This document shows, piece by piece, positions 46,555 through 56,086 of a stretch of 64,000 nt of DNA. The notes under the pieces were generated by a model. That model had not been told where the DNA came from and searched no databases. It saw only the letters and a list, made by a program, of their open reading frames with translations. Source of the DNA: Chromohalobacter marismortui (GTDB lineage: Bacteria; Pseudomonadota; Gammaproteobacteria; Pseudomonadales; Halomonadaceae). The stretch is from positions 1-64,000 of the forward strand of contig NZ_SOBR01000007.1 of NCBI RefSeq assembly GCF_004364315.1, given 5' to 3'. The position numbers and the translations under genes are program-made. Numbering within the stretch: the stretch's first letter is position 1; each line of letters begins with the position of its first letter.

Positions 46555-47865
46555 ATGCTGAAAACGCTGTCTCGCCCCGCGGTGCGCCTCGTCGAGCGCT
46601 ACCTGCCCGATCCTTACATTTTCGTGTTGATCCTGACCCTGGTCGCGGCTGTCGCGGCCATGCTGGTCGAGCAGCAGTCGCCGTTGGCGATCATGCGCTA
46701 TTGGGGGGACGGCTTCTGGGGACTGCTGTCCTTCTCGATGCAGATGCTGCTGGTGCTGGTCACCGGCTTCATGCTGGCCAGCAGCCCGCCCGTCAAACGC
46801 CTGCTCGACAGGATCGCCGGCCTGGCCAAGGGACCGGCCGGCGCCATCCTTCTGGTCTCCCTGGTTTCGCTGGCCGCCAGTTGGATCAACTGGGGCTTCG
46901 GCCTGGTCATCGGCGCTCTGTTCGCCAAGGCCCTCGCCAGACAGGTCCGAGTCGACTATCGCCTGTTGATCGCCAGCGCCTACTCGGGCTTCGTGGTATG
47001 GCACGGCGGCCTGGCTGGTTCGATTCCGTTGACCATCGCCACCGAGGGGCATTTCACGGCGGACCAGATCGGCGTCATCCCGACCTCCGAGACCATCTTC
47101 GCCTTCTTCAATCTGGCCATCGTGTTGGCGATGTTCATCGCCGTGCCGCTGGTCAACCGGTTCATGCTTCCCGACGAGCGCGATAGCGTCTACATCGACC
47201 CTGCACAACTCGACGACGCCCCGCGTGACCTAGGCCCCGCCACGCGTCCTGCGGAACGCCTGGAGAAGAGTCCCTGGCTGGCGTGGCTGGTCGGCATCCC
47301 CGGATTGCTGTTTCTGCTCGACTACTTCGTGCTCCGCAATGGCGGCCTGAACCTCAACGTGGTCAACTTTCTGTTCCTGTCCCTGGCCATCGTGCTGCAT
47401 CGCACCCCCCGCAGCTTGCTGGACAGCTTGCACGAGGCCATCAAGGGCGGTACCGGCATCGTCATCCAGTTCCCCTTCTATGCCGGCATCATGGCGATCA
47501 TCATGCAGTCCGGGCTGGCACAGACGCTTTCCGAGGGATTCGTGGCGATCTCGAGTGCCCAGACGCTACCTTTCTGGTCGTTCATCAGTGCCGGCATCGT
47601 CAATCTGTTCGTGCCTTCGGGAGGCGGGCAATGGGCCGTCCAGGCCCCGGTCATGCTGCCTGCTGCCGCCTCGCTGGGCGCGGATATCCCTCGCGTCGCC
47701 ATGGCGGTCGCCTGGGGCGATGCCTGGACCAATCTTCTACAGCCATTCTGGGCGCTCCCCATGCTGGCCATCGCGGGGCTCAAGGCCAAGGACATCATGG
47801 GCTTCTGCCTGATTCAGTTGGTGGTGACGGGCGTCATCATCGCGCTCGGGCTGACCGTTCTGTAA
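46555..47865 (+). CDS. atoE: short-chain fatty acid transporter AtoE family
   Basis: The product is 436 residues from the ATG at 46555 (after GGGGAG). It has 10-12 membrane helices and the AtoE family features SWINWGFGLVIGALFAK and FVPSGGGQWAVQAP. It imports short-chain fatty acids such as butyrate or acetoacetate. The usual ato catabolic genes are absent; an acyl-CoA thioesterase gene follows at 47974. Confidence 0.9.
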   Translation: MLKTLSRPAVRLVERYLPDPYIFVLILTLVAAVAAMLVEQQSPLAIMRYWGDGFWGLLSFSMQMLLVLVTGFMLASSPPVKRLLDRIAGLAKGPAGAILLVSLVSLAASWINWGFGLVIGALFAKALARQVRVDYRLLIASAYSGFVVWHGGLAGSIPLTIATEGHFTADQIGVIPTSETIFAFFNLAIVLAMFIAVPLVNRFMLPDERDSVYIDPAQLDDAPRDLGPATRPAERLEKSPWLAWLVGIPGLLFLLDYFVLRNGGLNLNVVNFLFLSLAIVLHRTPRSLLDSLHEAIKGGTGIVIQFPFYAGIMAIIMQSGLAQTLSEGFVAISSAQTLPFWSFISAGIVNLFVPSGGGQWAVQAPVMLPAAASLGADIPRVAMAVAWGDAWTNLLQPFWALPMLAIAGLKAKDIMGFCLIQLVVTGVIIALGLTVL

Positions 47866-47973
47866 ACCGCCCCCGCCGAGGCGCCGAAAAGCAGACGGAA
47901 GCGACAAGGCGGGGCAAAACATGGTACATCTTGCGCCTCTATTCATTCCTCGACCTCAGTAGGACTGTGACCC

Positions 47974-48480
47974 ATGGCGCCTGACGACCTTCCCCGCCAG
48001 CATGAGCTCACCATGACGGTGCTGATGACCCCTGACATGGCCAACTTCAGCGGCAAGGTGCATGGCGGTGCCATCCTCAAGAAACTCGATGAGGTGGCTT
48101 ATGCCTGTGCCAGTCGCTATGCCGGCTCCTACGTGGTGACGCTGTCGGTGGATCAGGTACGCTTCAAGCAACCGATCCATGTCGGCGAACTGGTGACGTT
48201 CCTGGCGTCGGTCAATCATGTAGGGCGTTCCTCGATGGAGATCGGCATCAAGGTCGTCGCCGAGTCGATTCAGGATCGCGTGATTCGCCACACCAACAGC
48301 TGCTACCTGACCATGGTGGCCGTCGACAGCGAGGGCCGGCCCAGCACTGTGCCGCCACTGCCACTCGACACGCCCATGGCCAAGCTGCGCTTCGAGAAGG
48401 CCGAGCTCCGCAAGAAGATGCGCAAGCAGGCCGAAGAGGAAGAGAAACGCGCCCAGGCGCATATCGACGAGACGCCCTGA
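47974..48480 (+). CDS. acyl-CoA thioesterase (hotdog fold, YciA/ACOT type)
   Basis: The 168-residue protein is a hotdog domain with the catalytic NFSGKVHGGAILKKLDEVAY region (residues 24-43), VDQVRFKQPIHVGE and a C-terminal acidic/basic coiled tail (ELRKKMRKQAEEEEKRAQ). It hydrolyses acyl-CoA to free acid and CoA. The position after atoE suggests use in fatty-acid handling, but the spacer is 108 bases. Confidence 0.9.
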   Translation: MAPDDLPRQHELTMTVLMTPDMANFSGKVHGGAILKKLDEVAYACASRYAGSYVVTLSVDQVRFKQPIHVGELVTFLASVNHVGRSSMEIGIKVVAESIQDRVIRHTNSCYLTMVAVDSEGRPSTVPPLPLDTPMAKLRFEKAELRKKMRKQAEEEEKRAQAHIDETP

Positions 48481-48563
48481 CGTGACACCGGGAAACTGAT
48501 AGCGTGGCGACATGCAGGACGCATGGCGCCGCTTCTGGCCTGACGCCGCCGACGGAGAATTCG

Positions 48564-49568
48564 ATGAGCGCAACTTCCAATGCCGGCTCGCGCCGACGCG
48601 AGCGTCTCTATCTCGCCTGGGACGTGGCCATCGTGGTGTTGGTCTCGGCGAACTTGTTGTTGCTGCTCGTCGATAGCCTGTTTCTCTTGCCCCCCTTGAA
48701 TGCCGGCTTCGAGGCCCTGGCGCCGAGCCTCTACCGGGCCTATGACAGCGTCATTCATCAGCATTTCATGACCATCGACCTGGTCTTCGTGAGCATCTTC
48801 CTGCTCGATGTTCTGGCCGGGTGGGCAGTGGCCATCGCCGAGCGCCGCTACGCACGCTGGTTCTTCTATCCGTTCGCGCACTGGTACGACGTACTGGGGT
48901 GCATTCCGGTCAGCGGTTTCCGCATCCTGCGTGTATTGCGTCTCATGTCACTGGTGATTCGCTTACAGCGCATGGGCGCAATCGACATCCGCCAGTGGCG
49001 TCTATATGGCTTCTGCGAGCGTTACTACCGTGTGCTCATGGAGGAGCTTTCCGACCGCGTGGCCATACGCCTGCTGGGCAGCCTCCAGGAAGAGGTCCAG
49101 CGCAGCGACGATTTCACCAAGCGCCTCTCGGAACAGGTGATTCAACCGCGCAAGGCCGCACTAGTGGACGAAATCGCCAGACGCCTCGAGACCACCGTCG
49201 ACAAGAGCTACGCCGAGAACCATCAACAGGTGCATCGCTACGTGGCAACGCTGGTCACCCGCACGCTCGAGGAAAACCAGGAGCTCTCACGCCTGAGACG
49301 CCTGCCCATGGGCGAACAGGTGGCCCATGCCATGCAACGCAGCCTGAGCGACGTCGCCAGCCGCGTGGTCCACGAAGCCATCGATGGACTACGCTCACCG
49401 CGCTTCAAGAGTCTCATCGGCGACCTTGCGGGCAGCGGCATCGACGCCTGGCTACAGGTCGACCAGCGCACCGACCGCGTCACCGAGCAGGTGTTGATCG
49501 AAACGCTGGAAATGCTCAAGGACGAAATCGCCGTTCAGCGCTGGAAGGACGACTTCGACCTCAAGTGA
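48564..49568 (+). CDS. voltage-sensor-like membrane protein without a pore
   Basis: The product is 334 residues from the ATG after GGAGAATTCG. The first 140 residues carry four membrane helices like a voltage-sensor domain, ending in an arginine-rich S4-like helix (GFRILRVLRLMSLVIRLQRM, about 115-134). No pore helix or selectivity filter follows. The last 190 residues are soluble and helical. The family is not identified; it could be a voltage- or membrane-state sensor. A K+ channel of similar S4 style is at 28442. Confidence 0.78.
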   Translation: MSATSNAGSRRRERLYLAWDVAIVVLVSANLLLLLVDSLFLLPPLNAGFEALAPSLYRAYDSVIHQHFMTIDLVFVSIFLLDVLAGWAVAIAERRYARWFFYPFAHWYDVLGCIPVSGFRILRVLRLMSLVIRLQRMGAIDIRQWRLYGFCERYYRVLMEELSDRVAIRLLGSLQEEVQRSDDFTKRLSEQVIQPRKAALVDEIARRLETTVDKSYAENHQQVHRYVATLVTRTLEENQELSRLRRLPMGEQVAHAMQRSLSDVASRVVHEAIDGLRSPRFKSLIGDLAGSGIDAWLQVDQRTDRVTEQVLIETLEMLKDEIAVQRWKDDFDLK

Positions 49569-49579
49569 ATCGTCGTCCG

Positions 49580-50617
49580 TCAGGTGAGCCGCAGGATAGT
49601 ATACGGCGCCTCGCAGGCGTGACGTTCGTCGCGCTCATCGATGCTACCCAGCGACATGTCGCGGTCGTTGTCGTAGGCCACGAACAAGCGCTCGCTATCC
49701 AGCACTGCCAGGCCCTCGGCCTTGTGCTCGAACTCCAGGACGTCATCCTTCACCGTTCGCACCAGCTCGGGCGCTTGGCCCTCGCTGAAACCGGCGAGCG
49801 ACACCACCCATAGATAACCGCCGATGCGCGATTCGCCCGCTTCCTCGACCTCGAAGCTCGTCATCAAGAACAGACGCCCGTGATGGGGATCGTATTCCAG
49901 ACTGGATAGGCCGCAATCGAAACGGACCTCAGGATGTTGTCGGGGGGAGAAGCGATAGAATTCGCGTAGCTCGTCGATCAGTACCAGGTTGCCGTGCTCG
50001 TTCACGGTGTAATGCGCGCCCACGACACGGCACACGTACTCGAAATCCTCGTGCGAGCGCCCCTGCTCGCGGACACCGAAGAGCAACAGCCCGTCGCCAC
50101 GCTCGCCGGGCACCGCCGCCAGCCCCTCGATCTTGTAATACGGCTCGCCGATGGCACCGTCGAGCTTGTTGCGCAGCTCCAGCGAGCCTTCGACGCCATC
50201 TCGCGGGTCAGGGTCGACCACTTGCACTCGTTCGGGCTCACCCAGCGGCCAGATCAGCAGATGGTTATAGGCGTTGAGCGCGTGGCTTTCCATGTCGATA
50301 CGATCGAATCCCGTAGTCGCCAGCACATAACCGCCATCCGCGGTCAGCGCGAAATCCTCGTACTTGACCGCTCGCTTGATGGCGTCGGCAGTCAAGTAGT
50401 CGAGTTCGCTGTCGTCGGGGCCGGCGTCGGTCATGGGCACTGAAAACACCGCTGAGCGTGTCTCGCCGGGAATCGATTTGTCGCTGGCCAGAATCAACCG
50501 CTGACCATCATAGACCACCGCCGATACCTCGACGTTGACCACCTCGCCGTTTTCATCACGCAGGCCGGTGGGAAAACAGTGCAGCGTTCCTTCTTGCAGC
50601 ACTTCGGCATTGGCCAT
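49580..50617 (-). CDS. beta-propeller-type protein of unknown function
   Basis: The 345-residue protein has no signal peptide. Repeated beta-strand blocks with Asp-Gly turns (YDGQRLILASDK, ADGGYVLATTGFDRI, GDGLLLFGVREQ, HHGRLFLMTSFEV, DSERLFVAYDND) suggest a beta-propeller of the esterase-like phytase-type group. It is convergent with the voltage-sensor gene. The function is not known; metal binding at the acidic loops is possible. Confidence 0.75.
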   Translation of the reverse strand: MANAEVLQEGTLHCFPTGLRDENGEVVNVEVSAVVYDGQRLILASDKSIPGETRSAVFSVPMTDAGPDDSELDYLTADAIKRAVKYEDFALTADGGYVLATTGFDRIDMESHALNAYNHLLIWPLGEPERVQVVDPDPRDGVEGSLELRNKLDGAIGEPYYKIEGLAAVPGERGDGLLLFGVREQGRSHEDFEYVCRVVGAHYTVNEHGNLVLIDELREFYRFSPRQHPEVRFDCGLSSLEYDPHHGRLFLMTSFEVEEAGESRIGGYLWVVSLAGFSEGQAPELVRTVKDDVLEFEHKAEGLAVLDSERLFVAYDNDRDMSLGSIDERDERHACEAPYTILRLT

Positions 50618-50779
50618 AAAGCCTCCTTGATCGTGTTATGCAATGACACTGACTAGCGTAACGCGAAATCCACGTACGATCGCAACGTAGCATGATAACT
50701 TGCGGTAGCGGCATCCGACCGGCAAGCTGATCGTCTGCATGGGGCATGACGCTCCCGGCGATGACTACATGAGGACGAC

Positions 50780-51385
50780 ATGCTGGAAGGATGGGCGGCG
50801 CTCGGTCCCGCCGCGCTTTACATGATTTCAATGAGTATCACGCCGGGGCCCAATAACGTCATGCTCACCGCCTCGGGCGCCAATTACGGCTACCGACGCA
50901 CGTTGCCGCATCTTCTGGGGATCGCAGTGGGCTGTTTCGTGTTGTTCACGGCCATCGCCCTGGGGCTGGGGATCATCTTCGAGCGCTATCCCGTAGTGCA
51001 GAACGCGCTACGCCTGATCGGCAGCGCGTACTTGCTGTATCTGGCCTGGAACATCGCCACCGCACCACCGCCCGAATTCCGGGACGACAGCGACGCGCGC
51101 CCACTGAGCCTATGGCAAGCCGCGGCCTTTCAGTTCGCCAACCCCAAGGCCTGGGTCATGGGCTTGGCGCTGATGGCCGGTTTCCTTCCCGAGAGCGGCC
51201 CCATATGGCTGAATGCCTTACTCTTGGCCGGGCTCGCCGAAATCGTGGCCTTCCCATGCATCTCGCTATGGGCCGGGTTCGGCATGGCCATCCGCCACTG
51301 GCTGACCACGCCCCAGGCCTGGCGGCGTTTCAATATCGTCATGGGCGTGCTCACCGCCGCCTGTGTGTTTTTCATCCTTCGCTAA
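50780..51385 (+). CDS. LysE-family amino-acid exporter
   Basis: The 201-residue protein has the family start (YMISMSITPGPNNVMLTASGANYGYRR) and about six membrane helices, with the FQFANPKAWVMGLALM segment typical of RhtB/LysE members. Substrate unknown. It is a second member of the family in the window, distinct from that at 12334, and lies just upstream of the yeh operon without an obvious link to it. Confidence 0.9.
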   Translation: MLEGWAALGPAALYMISMSITPGPNNVMLTASGANYGYRRTLPHLLGIAVGCFVLFTAIALGLGIIFERYPVVQNALRLIGSAYLLYLAWNIATAPPPEFRDDSDARPLSLWQAAAFQFANPKAWVMGLALMAGFLPESGPIWLNALLLAGLAEIVAFPCISLWAGFGMAIRHWLTTPQAWRRFNIVMGVLTAACVFFILR

Positions 51386-51514
51386 TCACGCGGCATGCTC
51401 TAGCGCGAGTCAATGCGACGCCCAACGCATTCCCTCTCGCGGCGCAGGCCGAGGATGCTAGACTCAAGGCTGCAAGCGTCGCGACGCCCGTCATTGCCAA
51501 GGAGCCAGGTCATC

Positions 51515-52447
51515 ATGCAAGGAATCTTCAAGCACTTCGCCACCGCCGCACTCGGTCTCGCCGCCGGGGCTGCGCTATCATTGACACCGGCCCTCGCCGC
51601 CGACCCGGTGCGTGTCTCGTCGAAGATAGACACCGAAGGTGCCTTGCTCGGCAACATGATGGCGCAACTCTTGGAGAACGCTGATATTCCCGTGGAAGAA
51701 AACCTCCAACTGGGACCGACCAATATCGTGCGCACGGCCTTGCTCCAGGATGAAATCGACGTGTATCCCGAGTACACCGGCAACGGCGCCTTTTTCACCC
51801 AGACCGCCGACGACCCGGCCTGGAAAAAAGCCGACAAGGCCTATGCGAAGATTCGCGCCTACGACAAGCAACACAATGATCTCGTCTGGCTTGAACCGGC
51901 CCCCGCCAACAACACCTGGGCCATTGCCCTGCGCCGCGATATCGCCGAGAAGCACGACCTTTCCACCATGGCGGATTTTGCCGCCTGGGTACGTAACGGC
52001 GGCGAGGTGAAACTGGCCGGTTCCGCCGAGTTCGTGGAAAGCGATGCGGCCCTGCCCAGCTTCCAGCGCGCTTATGATTTCAAACTCGACCAGAATCAGT
52101 TGCTGGTGCTCTCCGGCGGTAATACCGCGGCCACCATCCGTGCGGCGGCCAGGGGCACGAGTGGCACCAACGCCGCCATGGTCTATGGCACCGACGGCGC
52201 CATCGCCGCTGCCGGACTCAAGGTGATGGATGATCCTCGGGGCGTCCAAATGGTCTATCAGCCAGCACCGGTCATTCGTCAGGCAACACTCGAGACGTAT
52301 CCCCGCATACCCGAGATACTCGCTCCGGCCTTCAAGGGCCTCGATCGCGAAACGCTGCAACGCCTGAATCGGCGCATCCAGGTCGACGGAGAACCCGCCA
52401 GCGATGTCGTCCGGGACTACCTGGAATCACGTGATCTGCTCGACTGA
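51515..52447 (+). CDS. yehZ: osmoprotectant ABC transporter, substrate-binding protein (YehZ/OsmF)
   Basis: The product is 310 residues from the ATG after AAGGAG. It has a signal peptide ending PALAA and the glycine-betaine/choline-binding OpuAC-type fold (VRVSSKIDTEGALLGNMMAQLL; PTNIVRTALLQDEIDVYPEYTG). It delivers osmolytes, probably glycine betaine, from the periplasm to the permeases. The four-gene operon follows the Escherichia coli order Z-Y-X-W. Confidence 0.92.
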   Translation: MQGIFKHFATAALGLAAGAALSLTPALAADPVRVSSKIDTEGALLGNMMAQLLENADIPVEENLQLGPTNIVRTALLQDEIDVYPEYTGNGAFFTQTADDPAWKKADKAYAKIRAYDKQHNDLVWLEPAPANNTWAIALRRDIAEKHDLSTMADFAAWVRNGGEVKLAGSAEFVESDAALPSFQRAYDFKLDQNQLLVLSGGNTAATIRAAARGTSGTNAAMVYGTDGAIAAAGLKVMDDPRGVQMVYQPAPVIRQATLETYPRIPEILAPAFKGLDRETLQRLNRRIQVDGEPASDVVRDYLESRDLLD

Positions 52448-52449
52448 CG

Positions 52450-53667
52450 GTGCCCGTGTCCGCTTTTCGCCTCCCTACATCTAGCACGAGCGACGCACGC
52501 CTGATCGCCAACCGCGTCCTCATCACGTTGCTTTGCGCGGGATGGTTGTCGGCCTGGCTACTGTCGTTCGCTACGCTATCGCCCAACCGCCTGGCCGCGG
52601 GGCAGGCCGTCATGTTGCGCGATGCCGCGTCGGAATGGCAGTTCGCCGTCATGCTCGTTCTCACGGGCCTGCTGACCGTGGCGGCCTTCAAGCGTCCCCT
52701 GCCACGCGCCCTCGCACACGCTGTGGTGTTGCTGGCCAGCCTGGGACTGTTGCTCGTGACGCTGTACAGCCTGGGCGACTATGCACAACGCGCGCTTGCC
52801 GATACGTCATCCGCGGCGCGCATCTCGCAGGGCGCCGCCTTCTGGGTGATCGTGTTCTGCTGCGCACTGGCGGCCATCGATACCTTTCAGCGCACCGCCA
52901 GCGGCTGGCTACTGCGTCTTGGCTACATGCTGATCGCGGGGGGAAGCGTGGCGATGTTGTTCGCCAGCGGTCATTTCCACGATCTGTCGATCATGCGCGA
53001 ATACGCCAACATCCGCGACGATTTCGCAGACCAATTGATCACCCACTTGGTACTGGTGGGCGCCGCACTGGGGCCGGCACTGCTCATCGGCATTCCGTTG
53101 GGATTGCTGGCCCACCGGCACATGCGCCTGCGGGGCGCGCTGTTCAGCGTGCTCAACTTCTTCCAGACGATCCCCTCGATCGCCTTGTTCGCGCTGCTCA
53201 TCGCACCGTTGTCGGCACTCGGCAACGCCTTCCCACTGCTCGGCGAATGGGGCATCAAGGGCATCGGTGCCGCACCGGCGATCATCGCGCTGGTGATGTA
53301 CGCGCTGTTGCCCGTGGTGCGCAATACCTACGCCGGCCTCAAGGGCGTTCCCCCTGCCACCGTGGAAGCCGCACGCGGCATGGGCATGACCGCACGCCAA
53401 GTTCTCTGGCGCGTGGAAATCCCTTTGGCGCTGCCGGTCATGCTCTCGGGACTGCGCATCGTCACCGTTCAAGCCATCGGCCTGACCGTCGTGGCGGCGT
53501 TGATCGGCGCCGGCGGCCTGGGGGCTTTCATCTTTCAGGGACTCGGCCAATACGCCATTGATCTGGTCTTGCTCGGCGCGATCCCGACCATCGTGCTGGC
53601 GGTGATCGCCGATTTCACGTTGCAAATGCTGGTCGTGCTGAGCAAGCCGGCCGGTACCCGCCGATAG
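52450..53667 (+). CDS. yehY: osmoprotectant ABC transporter, permease (YehY)
   Basis: The 405-residue protein begins at a GTG 2 bases after yehZ. Several N-terminal helices precede the conserved permease module, with an EAA loop in VEAARGMGMTARQVLWRVEIP followed by the last helices. With YehW it forms the membrane channel. The extended N-terminus is typical of YehY. Confidence 0.92.
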   Translation: MPVSAFRLPTSSTSDARLIANRVLITLLCAGWLSAWLLSFATLSPNRLAAGQAVMLRDAASEWQFAVMLVLTGLLTVAAFKRPLPRALAHAVVLLASLGLLLVTLYSLGDYAQRALADTSSAARISQGAAFWVIVFCCALAAIDTFQRTASGWLLRLGYMLIAGGSVAMLFASGHFHDLSIMREYANIRDDFADQLITHLVLVGAALGPALLIGIPLGLLAHRHMRLRGALFSVLNFFQTIPSIALFALLIAPLSALGNAFPLLGEWGIKGIGAAPAIIALVMYALLPVVRNTYAGLKGVPPATVEAARGMGMTARQVLWRVEIPLALPVMLSGLRIVTVQAIGLTVVAALIGAGGLGAFIFQGLGQYAIDLVLLGAIPTIVLAVIADFTLQMLVVLSKPAGTRR

Positions 53668-53676
53668 GTAACATCG

Positions 53677-54726
53677 ATGATCGAACTGCAGGGATTGACC
53701 AAGTGCTATGGAGACACGCGTGTCGTCGACGATATCTCCCTCACCGTGGAGCAAGGCGAGTTCTGTGTGCTCATCGGCCCCTCGGGCTGCGGCAAATCGA
53801 CCACGCTGAAGATGATCAATCGCCTGATCGCACACAGCGGTGGGAAAGTCCTGGTGGGCGGCGACGATGTCACCACTCTGCCACCGGAACGTCTGCGCCG
53901 CCGTATCGGCTATGCCATTCAGTCGATCGGGTTGTTTCCACACTGGCGCGTCGCGGACAACATCGCCACCGTGCCCAGGCTGCTCAAGTGGCCAGCGTCG
54001 CGCATCGCCGAGCGCGTCGACGAATTGCTGGCCTTGTTCCAGCTCGACACTGACGGGCTGCACGATAAGTATCCGCATCAACTCTCGGGTGGCCAAGCCC
54101 AGCGCGTCGGGGTCGCCCGTGCATTGGCCGCCGACCCCGATGTCTTGTTGATGGATGAGCCCTTCGGCGCCGTCGATCCGCTGACGCGTGACGCGCTGCA
54201 GGTCGAGTTGTCACGCGTGCATCGCCAGACCGGCAAGACCATCGTCTTCGTCACCCACGACATGGACGAGGCCTTGCGCCTGGCCTCCCGCGTGGCATTG
54301 CTCAACGGTGGCCAGTTGGTGCAATACGACCGCCCGGCAGAGCTTCTCGTCGCTCCCGCCAACGACTTCGTGCGCGACTTCATCGGGCGTGCCGATCTGG
54401 GCCTCAAACTGCTCTCGCGGCGCCGGGTCGAAGAGTATTCACGAGCGGCCCAGCGCACGCGCAACAACGCCCTCGCCAGCGCATCGATCACCTGGCAGGT
54501 GGACGCCGATGACCGGCCCATGGCGCTGCTGGGCGGCCGCCTGGGCGAACCCGATACGGCGCGCACGGTGGTCACGCCCGAATGGACCGCCACGCCGGAC
54601 ATGTCGATGAAGGAAGCCTTGTCGCGCATGGTGTGGTTCCGTGTGACGGCCTTGCCGGTACTCGATAGCGAAGGTCGCCTGCTGGGCGAGGTGACAATGT
54701 CGGGTGTCATGGGGCATCGCCCATGA
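53677..54726 (+). CDS. yehX: osmoprotectant ABC transporter, ATP-binding protein (YehX)
   Basis: The 349-residue protein has Walker A GPSGCGKST (32-40), the ABC signature LSGGQAQR, Walker B VLLMDEPFGAVDP and a C-terminal CBS-like region (SMKEALSRMVWFRVTALPVLD). CBS modules in osmolyte ATPases sense ionic strength. Its end overlaps yehW. Confidence 0.93.
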   Translation: MIELQGLTKCYGDTRVVDDISLTVEQGEFCVLIGPSGCGKSTTLKMINRLIAHSGGKVLVGGDDVTTLPPERLRRRIGYAIQSIGLFPHWRVADNIATVPRLLKWPASRIAERVDELLALFQLDTDGLHDKYPHQLSGGQAQRVGVARALAADPDVLLMDEPFGAVDPLTRDALQVELSRVHRQTGKTIVFVTHDMDEALRLASRVALLNGGQLVQYDRPAELLVAPANDFVRDFIGRADLGLKLLSRRRVEEYSRAAQRTRNNALASASITWQVDADDRPMALLGGRLGEPDTARTVVTPEWTATPDMSMKEALSRMVWFRVTALPVLDSEGRLLGEVTMSGVMGHRP

Positions 54727-55493
54727 GCATCGGCGCACTGACACATCCGCCCTCCTCGCGCCGATTCCTGCTGATCGCGCACAGCGCCTTGCTGATCGCA
54801 CTGGTGCTGGGCATGGAACAGTTGGCGCCGATGTTTCGGGCGCTTTTTCCCGACCAGGACCCCGCGATGTATCAGCGCGAGAGCTTTCTCAACCTGACGC
54901 TCGCCCACCTTGCCCTGGTGCTGTTGTCGTCGCTGATCTCGGTCAGTGTCGGCGTGGCGGCGGGGTTGTTCGTCACACGCCCGGCAGGCCGTGAGTTCGA
55001 GCCCTTGGTGTCGACATTGGCCGCGATCGGTCAGACCTTTCCGCCGGCGGCGGTGCTGGCGATCGTCGTCCCGATCGCCGGTTTCGGCTTCGTGCCCACG
55101 CTGGTGGCGTTGGTGCTCTATGGCCTCTTGCCCGTTGTACAGAACACCGTCGCGGGACTCGGTACGGTCCCCTCGCAGACGCTCGAGGCCGCCCGCGGCA
55201 ATGGCATGAGCACCTGGCAGATCCTGTGGCACATCGAACTCCCCCTGGCGATGCGCGTCATCATCGCCGGCGTGCGCGTTTCGGTGATCATCAATATCGG
55301 CACGGCAACCATCGGCTCTACGGTGGGTGCCACGACCTTGGGAACGCCCATCATCGCCGGCCTGGTCGGCAACAATCTGCCTTACGTGATTCAAGGCGCG
55401 ATACTGGTGGGACTTCTGGCCATCGTCACCGACCTGGCGTTCGAGCGCCTGGAGCGACGTTTTTCGTTCGGCGAAGAAGGCAATGCCGCGTGA
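54723..55493 (+). CDS. yehW: osmoprotectant ABC transporter, permease (YehW)
   Basis: The 256-residue second permease of the system has the EAA loop LEAARGNGMSTWQILWHIELP and six membrane helices. Its ATG overlaps the yehX stop (ATGA), which fits coupled translation of a heterodimeric channel. A hairpin at 55547-55567 follows the operon. Confidence 0.92.
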   Translation: MSIGALTHPPSSRRFLLIAHSALLIALVLGMEQLAPMFRALFPDQDPAMYQRESFLNLTLAHLALVLLSSLISVSVGVAAGLFVTRPAGREFEPLVSTLAAIGQTFPPAAVLAIVVPIAGFGFVPTLVALVLYGLLPVVQNTVAGLGTVPSQTLEAARGNGMSTWQILWHIELPLAMRVIIAGVRVSVIINIGTATIGSTVGATTLGTPIIAGLVGNNLPYVIQGAILVGLLAIVTDLAFERLERRFSFGEEGNAA

Positions 55494-55546
55494 CGAGGTC
55501 TTCACACGTACGGCAGGACGTCATGCGGGGGAAAAAGGAGAGCGAC

Positions 55547-55567
55547 CCGCCGCCCGTGGGGCGGCGG
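55547..55567. terminator. GC-rich hairpin between the yeh operon and the entericidin gene
   Basis: CCGCCGCCC and GGGCGGCGG form a 9-bp perfect stem with a 3-base loop between convergent genes. A TTTTT run lies 9 bases beyond it on the minus strand, so termination is plausible in that direction. Confidence 0.6.
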
Positions 55568-55576
55568 TAGCAAGCG

Positions 55577-55708
55577 TCAATCGACGGCTTCTTGCACTTC
55601 TTCACCACCTTCTTCGATATCCTCACCGACCCCTTCCAGGGTATTGCAGCCGGAAATTGCACCGGCGGTGAACATCAGCAGCAGGGAAAATGCCAGTATC
55701 CGTTTCAT
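55577..55708 (-). CDS. entericidin-like small lipoprotein
   Basis: The 43-residue product starts at 55708 after GGAGACACG. It has a lipoprotein signal with lipobox A-I-S-G-C (Cys22), then CNTLEGVGEDIEEGGEEVQE, the EcnA/EcnB pattern. Entericidins are membrane-bound lipoproteins; EcnB was described as a bacteriolytic partner of EcnA. A second copy lies 142 bases upstream on the same strand. Confidence 0.88.
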   Translation of the reverse strand: MKRILAFSLLLMFTAGAISGCNTLEGVGEDIEEGGEEVQEAVD

Positions 55709-55850
55709 TATCGTGTCTCCTTCACGTTTATCGAGCGGACAATATTCCGCCGTTCCATACCCGCCAATACGGGGCATCCCAAAACCATTCAGGTGGCATC
55801 GTCAACGTACCAGAGCCGATACTGCCATGCACTCATCACACGGCAACGCT

Positions 55851-55979
55851 TCAGGATGCCGCTTCCTGAACCGCTTCGCCGCCGCGTTCGATATCCTCTC
55901 CCGCGCCTTGAATGGTATTACAGCCACTCAGTGCCATCAGCAACAGCAAACCCAAGATCGCAACCGTTGTACGCTTCAT
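55851..55979 (-). CDS. second entericidin-like small lipoprotein
   Basis: The 42-residue protein begins MKRTTVAILGLLLL. Its lipobox is A-L-S-G-C (Cys20), followed by CNTIQGAGEDIERGGEAVQE. It has its own ribosome binding site (GGGAGA). It is clearly a tandem paralogue of the copy at 55577: the two mature parts agree at most positions. Confidence 0.88.
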   Translation of the reverse strand: MKRTTVAILGLLLLMALSGCNTIQGAGEDIERGGEAVQEAAS

Positions 55980-56086
55980 GCTTTTCTCCCGGAATAATCC
56001 TGACCTAGCGGAAACACGGTACTCTGCCGTGTCACCTCACGTTAGCATAGCCCGCATACTTCATGACGATTTTCAGGAGCGTTTGC

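Noticed and set aside
52909-54096. 395-residue frame antisense to yehY/yehX
   Set aside because: It overlaps two well-supported ABC transporter genes and shows only His/Arg/Gln-rich filler.
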